Below, in pieces: positions 15,266 to 18,652 of a stretch of 18,652 nt of DNA (positions are counted from its first letter, which is position 1; each line of letters starts with the position of its first letter). The notes under the pieces were generated by a model. It searched no databases. It was given only the letters and a program-made list of their open reading frames with translations, and was not told the DNA's origin. The stretch comes from Pseudomonadota bacterium (GTDB lineage: Bacteria > Pseudomonadota > Alphaproteobacteria > Rhizobiales > Xanthobacteraceae), in contig JAEYAW010000014.1 of assembly GCA_023404675.1 (NCBI GenBank), positions 1 to 18,652 on the forward strand. The letters are read 5' to 3'. A program made the translations under genes and the position numbers.

Positions 15266-16135
15266 ATGAAGACCTGGCTCATCACCGGCATCAGCAGCGG
15301 CTTCGGCCGGATCATGGCCGAGAAGCTGCTCGCCGCGGGCGATCGCGTCGCCGGCACGGTGCGCGACCTGAAATCGGTCGAGGATCTCCGCAGCCAGCAT
15401 GGCGATCGGCTGTGGCTTGCCGCGCTTGACCTGACCGACACCCGCGCGATCCGCGGCGTGGTCGATCAGGCCTGGGCGGCGATGGGCCGCATCGACGTGC
15501 TCGTCAGCAACGCCGGCTACGGGCTGATGGGTGCGGCCGAGGAACTCACGGACGAGCAGGTCCGCCACCAGATCGAGACGAACCTCGTGGGCTCGATCCA
15601 GCTTGTCCGCGCTGCTCTCCCCCATCTGCGCGCGCAGGGCGGCGGCCGCATTCTCCAGCTTTCCAGCATGGGCGGGCAGGTCGCCTTTCCGGGCGGATCA
15701 CTCTACCACGCCACCAAATGGGGCATTGAGGGCTTCATAGAGGCTGTGGCGCAGGAAGTGGCCGTGTTTGGTATCGGTTGCACCATCGTCGAGCCAGGCG
15801 GCGCACGCACCGATTTTCGCCACCGGAGCGCCGTCGTCGGGCCGGTCAATCCGGCCTATGACGCCTCTCCCTCGCGCATGGTCAACCGCATCCTCAAAGA
15901 CGACACGATTAAGTCGCCCGGCGATCCGGCCAAGATGGTCGACGCCATGATCGCGAGCGTGGAGCAAGAGCCCGCCCCACTGCGGCTCGCGCTTGGCAGC
16001 GACGCCTATGCGATTGCGAAGAAGGCTTATGCGGCAAGGGCCGAGGCGCTGGAAGCGCAGCGCGATCTCGCCTGCTCGACGGATGTGATCGAGGAGAATG
16101 CGGGCACGCCTTGGTACGAGATCAAGCAAGGCTGA
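15266..16135 (+). CDS. Short-chain dehydrogenase/reductase under TetR control
   Basis: A 289-residue classical SDR. The cofactor loop TGISSGFG is at residues 7-14, SNAG (usually NNAG) at 81-84, and the catalytic Ser133/134, Tyr147 and Lys151 (YHATK) at 133-151. It is a close paralogue of the SDR at 8352-9185: identical catalytic numbering, the same MKTWLITG opening and a GSDAY motif near the C-terminus. The ATG follows AAAGG with eight-base spacing and a 45-60-base leader after the putative promoter. It stands alone, with a hairpin just after the stop separating it from the converging AraC-type gene. Reaction class (carbonyl reduction or alcohol oxidation) is from the family; the substrate, probably also the TetR ligand or a relative of it, is unknown. 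Confidence 0.94.
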   Translation: MKTWLITGISSGFGRIMAEKLLAAGDRVAGTVRDLKSVEDLRSQHGDRLWLAALDLTDTRAIRGVVDQAWAAMGRIDVLVSNAGYGLMGAAEELTDEQVRHQIETNLVGSIQLVRAALPHLRAQGGGRILQLSSMGGQVAFPGGSLYHATKWGIEGFIEAVAQEVAVFGIGCTIVEPGGARTDFRHRSAVVGPVNPAYDASPSRMVNRILKDDTIKSPGDPAKMVDAMIASVEQEPAPLRLALGSDAYAIAKKAYAARAEALEAQRDLACSTDVIEENAGTPWYEIKQG

Positions 16136-16157
16136 CCGACGGGCCACAACAGCCAAA

Positions 16158-16190
16158 GCCGCCCCGCGGCATGGCCTTCTAGCGGGCGGC
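16158..16190. terminator. Possible bidirectional terminator between convergent genes
   Basis: GCCGCCCCGC (16158-16167) pairs with GCGGGCGGC (16182-16190) with one bulged base and a 14-base loop. It lies between the SDR stop and the converging AraC-type gene, touching the latter's stop codon. There is no T-run, so it would be a weak or GC-stem type terminator. Confidence 0.35.
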
Positions 16191-17128
16191 TATTGCAGAG
16201 CGGTGCCGCGCAAAGCTCGCGCGGCATTTCGGTGCGCCTTGGGAGAATTACCCATCACGCGCTTGAAGGCGTTGCTGAAAGCACTCTCGGAGGCGTAGCC
16301 AAGCGATTGGCCGACGACCGCCACGGGGGTCGTCTCCTCCCGCAGGGCACGTTCGGCAAGGCGCATGCGCCATTCCGTGAGATAGGTCAGCGGCGCGACG
16401 CCGGCGACGTTCTTGAAATGGAAAGCGAACGTCGTTCGGGACATGGCGCAGGCCCTTGCTAATTCGTCGAGATGCCAGGGACGGCCGGGGTCGCCATGCA
16501 TCAGGCGAAGCGCAGGCGCGATGCGCGGATCGCCCAGCGCGCGCAGCCACCCGGCCGGCATGAGGGCGGATGTCTTCAGGTGAGCACGCAAGATCTGAAT
16601 GAAGAGGAGCTGGGCGAGCTGCGCCGACGCGAGCTGCGTCCCCGGTTGTTCGGTGGCTCGCTCCTCGACGAGTTGGTCGAGGAGCCAGCGGAAGGCCGCA
16701 GCCTGCGGTGATGCCGCCGGCACATGAATCCAGGGCGGCAGAACATCCGCGAGCAGCCGGCCGCTCGCCGGATCGAGCAGGACATGGCCGCCGATATGGG
16801 CGAAGTCGCTGCCGTCGCCCAATGCCGCCATTGTCCGGCCGGCGCCGGAAAACAGGCTCATGGCGTCGACGGGCGGAAGGTTCGGATCGCTGGCCAGCAC
16901 GAAGGAGCGCTTCGCCGACAGCAGGCCCACATCCCCGGTTTCGAAATGGATCGGCTCCGCCTCGCCTTCGACGCTGACCCAGCAATGGCCCTTCACGACG
17001 GCGAAGAACTTGATCTTGTCCGGCGCGGGAAAGCGGATGGCCCATGAGCCTCCGGCCGTAAAGCCACCCGTCACGAGTGATTCCGCGTGGGTGAATTTGA
17101 GGATGTCGGAAAAGGGATCGGCGCTCAT
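16190..17128 (-). CDS. AraC-family transcriptional regulator (Cupin_6 type)
   Basis: A 312-residue regulator. Residues about 5-190 form the cupin sensor domain of the Cupin_6 subgroup (segments such as FFAVVKGHCWVSVEGE and GDVGLLSAKRSFVL). Residues 215-305 are the double helix-turn-helix (LDELARACAMSRTTFAFHFK; then VGQSLGYASESAFSNAFKRV). ATG at 17128 is the only well-placed start; the ribosome site is poor. Such regulators are usually divergent from the one oxidoreductase they control, here the epimerase/reductase at 17299. The C-terminal TALQ tail overlaps the putative terminator. Confidence 0.92.
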   Translation of the reverse strand: MSADPFSDILKFTHAESLVTGGFTAGGSWAIRFPAPDKIKFFAVVKGHCWVSVEGEAEPIHFETGDVGLLSAKRSFVLASDPNLPPVDAMSLFSGAGRTMAALGDGSDFAHIGGHVLLDPASGRLLADVLPPWIHVPAASPQAAAFRWLLDQLVEERATEQPGTQLASAQLAQLLFIQILRAHLKTSALMPAGWLRALGDPRIAPALRLMHGDPGRPWHLDELARACAMSRTTFAFHFKNVAGVAPLTYLTEWRMRLAERALREETTPVAVVGQSLGYASESAFSNAFKRVMGNSPKAHRNAARALRGTALQ

Positions 17129-17177
17129 TCCGAACTGTCGCGCAAGTAAATCGGACTTTCAAGCATTCACAGTCCGG

Positions 17178-17195
17178 GCAGGCAGTCTTACCTGC
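17178..17195. promoter_or_regulatory. Imperfect dyad between divergent AraC-type and epimerase genes
   Basis: GCAGGCAGTCTTACCTGC reads as a near-palindrome (GCAGG-N8-CCTGC) in the 170-bp divergent gap. A separate GGGCG-N5-CGCCC hairpin lies at 17257-17271 in the epimerase leader. Both are candidate regulatory sites on position alone. Confidence 0.25.
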
Positions 17196-17298
17196 ACAGG
17201 AGGAATTGCAGGAGCTGCCATCCCGGTTGGGTCGTAGCGGTGAACGACCGTCGAAGGGGCGTCATGCGCCCTGACCAGCGCACACTTGGGAAAGCGAC

Positions 17299-18345
17299 AT
17301 GAACGATCAACAGGTACTCGTCACCGGCGGCACGGGATTTATCGCGCAATATTGCATCCTGGCGCTGCTGGAGGCCGGGTATCGCGTGCGGACCACCGTT
17401 CGGTCGCTGTCGCGGGAAGCCGAGGTGCGAGCGCATCTGAAGGGTGGCGGCGCAGAGCCGGGCGATCGCCTGTCCTTCGTCGTCGCCGATCTCACCGCCG
17501 ATGAAGGTTGGACGCAGGCCGCCGCCGGCTGCGCCTACGTGCTGCACGGCGCCTCGCCGACGCCAACAGGCGATCAGGTCACCGAAGATGATTGGATCAG
17601 GCCCGCCGTCGAAGGCAATTTGCGGGTGCTGCGCGCGGCGCGGGATGCCGGGGTCAAGCGCGTGGTGCTGACCTCCGCCTTCGGCGCGATCTGCGCCGGG
17701 CACAAGTCGATGACCAGGCCCTTCAACGAGACGGACTGGAGCGACCTGACGGCGCACAACCTCTGGCCGTACCAGAAATCGAAGACGCTTTCCGAACGGG
17801 CCGCATGGGATTTCATCGAACGGGAGGGCGGCGGGCTCGAGCTGTCCGTCGTCAACCCGACCGCGGTTCTCGGCCCCGTCCTCGGCGCGGATTATTCGCA
17901 CTCCATTGGGCTCATCAAGAATCTGCTGGACGGACAGCCGGGCTGCCCGAAGATCAATTGCGGCTTTGTCGACGTGCGGGATGTCGCGGATCTCCACCTG
18001 CGGGCCATGAGCCATCCCGCCGCCAAGGGCGAACGCTTCCTGGCAATTGCCGGCGAAAGCATGTGGGTGATCGATATTGCGCGCGTGCTGCGCGAGCGCA
18101 TGGGGGCGGCCGCCAGCAAGGTGCCGACGCGCGTCCTGCCCAATTGGCTGGTTCGCCTCGGCACTCTCAAGAGTCCCGTGATGCGAGGAGCTGTGCCGCT
18201 GCTCGGCCTCAATTTGAACGCGACCAGTGAAAAGGCGATCCGCCTGCTGGGTTGGTCTCCGCGATCGCGGGAAGACGCTATCGTCGCGACCGCCGAAAGC
18301 CTGATCCGGCTTGACCTGCTTCGTGGCTCCAGAGGACGCGCATAG
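17299..18345 (+). CDS. NAD-dependent epimerase/dehydratase family reductase (dihydroflavonol-reductase-like extended SDR)
   Basis: A 348-residue extended SDR. The Rossmann motif TGGTGFIA is at residues 9-16 and the active site is Ser126, Tyr158 and Lys162 (YQKSK). The first strand ends in the RTTVRSL pattern typical of NADPH-using dihydroflavonol-4-reductase/cinnamoyl-CoA-reductase-like proteins, and VVNPTAVLGPVLGADYS is the family's substrate-loop motif. Bacterial members usually reduce aldehydes or ketones (methylglyoxal/isovaleraldehyde-reductase-like) rather than sugars. ATG at 17299 is preceded by GGGAAAG. It is divergent from the Cupin_6 AraC-type gene. It is the last gene in the window and converges on the broken molybdopterin-subunit frame across the circular closure. 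Confidence 0.92.
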   Translation: MNDQQVLVTGGTGFIAQYCILALLEAGYRVRTTVRSLSREAEVRAHLKGGGAEPGDRLSFVVADLTADEGWTQAAAGCAYVLHGASPTPTGDQVTEDDWIRPAVEGNLRVLRAARDAGVKRVVLTSAFGAICAGHKSMTRPFNETDWSDLTAHNLWPYQKSKTLSERAAWDFIEREGGGLELSVVNPTAVLGPVLGADYSHSIGLIKNLLDGQPGCPKINCGFVDVRDVADLHLRAMSHPAAKGERFLAIAGESMWVIDIARVLRERMGAAASKVPTRVLPNWLVRLGTLKSPVMRGAVPLLGLNLNATSEKAIRLLGWSPRSREDAIVATAESLIRLDLLRGSRGRA

Positions 18346-18531
18346 AATTGTACGCTTACCGGAGTGCGCTACGCACCAGACAGGTCGCTAGGCCCGAGAC
18401 AGGTGATGTCAATCCTGCCGACATCTTGAGCCACCTGAGCACGCAACAGTCCAGCCCGCCCGGGATTGAGTGCGGCCTGCACTGTGCCGAGCGGTCTGGC
18501 ATCGGTCGAGAGAACCCGCGGCTGACCCGCG
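18346..18531. other. Junction segment without a recognised gene
   Basis: These 186 bases lie between the epimerase stop and the terminal repeat. A short GTGCG-N3-CGCAC hairpin at 18364-18376 follows the gene. On the minus strand the molybdopterin-subunit frame enters here from the repeat and ends after 41 codons with no family-like sequence. A second minus-strand frame, open for about 50 codons, has coding-like composition and ends GRIDITCLGPSDLSGA; I cannot assign it. Confidence 0.5.
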
Positions 18532-18652
18532 CATATGGTTCGGTGTGCCGGTGTCGAGCGGGATCAACCGATACTCCGTGCGCAGGTTTGCGCAGGAATA
18601 CATGAAGTCGGTGATCGAGGTCAGCGCCTCGGTGAACTGCTCGTAGCGGCTG
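18532..18652. repeat. Terminal direct repeat, right copy (121 bp)
   Basis: Exact second copy of bases 1-121. On the minus strand it carries the same molybdopterin-subunit reading frame, which then runs leftward into 18531-18409, leaves the family's expected sequence at once, and stops at 18409-18411. Joining the two copies gives an 18,531-bp circle. Confidence 0.95.

Noticed and set aside
17188..18015. 275-codon minus-strand frame opposite the epimerase
   Set aside because: Antisense to a gene with a complete Rossmann motif and active site; no domain of its own.

Overview
The window is GC-rich, densely packed bacterial DNA. Its families are periplasmic molybdenum hydroxylases with Tat signals, short-chain dehydrogenases beginning with Met-Lys-Thr-Trp, an EthD-domain protein, and AraC, LysR and TetR regulators. 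Together they suggest an alphaproteobacterium (Sphingomonadales or Rhizobiales would fit), an inference from family resemblance only. I found no rRNA, tRNA, CRISPR array, transposase, integrase, replication or conjugation gene.

The first 121 bases (1-121) recur exactly as the last 121 (18532-18652), so the sequence closes on itself as an 18,531-bp circle. That is either a real circular molecule or tandem unit, or an assembly loop. The closure falls inside a molybdenum-hydroxylase gene and breaks it, so the circle should not be taken as a plasmid without read evidence.

Layout. (1) 1-3794: a PaoABC-like periplasmic aldehyde oxidoreductase operon on the minus strand (2Fe-2S subunit with Tat signal, FAD/4Fe-4S subunit, molybdopterin subunit cut at the window edge), divergent from an AraC-type regulator. 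(2) 3795-4313: no recognised gene, one cysteine-rich unassigned ORF. (3) 4314-9185: a second, differently built system on the minus strand: SDR, IorB-like molybdopterin subunit with Tat signal, IorA-like 2Fe-2S subunit, membrane-anchored tri-haem cytochrome c. (4) 9186-11947: a decayed stretch with a headless LysR gene, an intact AraC_N-type regulator, the tail of a SnoaL/NTF2-like gene, a frameshifted GntR gene and an MFS transporter scrap with an in-frame stop. (5) 11948-14542: a plus-strand operon of SDR, Tat-exported EthD protein and quinone-oxidoreductase-like MDR. (6) 14579-16135: TetR repressor divergent from an SDR across a striking double-palindrome operator. (7) 16190-18345: AraC-type regulator divergent from an NAD-dependent epimerase/reductase.

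The unifying theme is carbonyl and alcohol redox chemistry. Cytoplasmic SDR/MDR enzymes interconvert alcohols, ketones and aldehydes, while two exported molybdenum hydroxylases would oxidise aldehydes or N-heterocycles, one using FAD and one passing electrons to a c-type cytochrome. Several modules have their own neighbouring regulator, suggesting an assembled collection of separately inducible redox modules rather than one pathway. No substrate can be read from the sequence.
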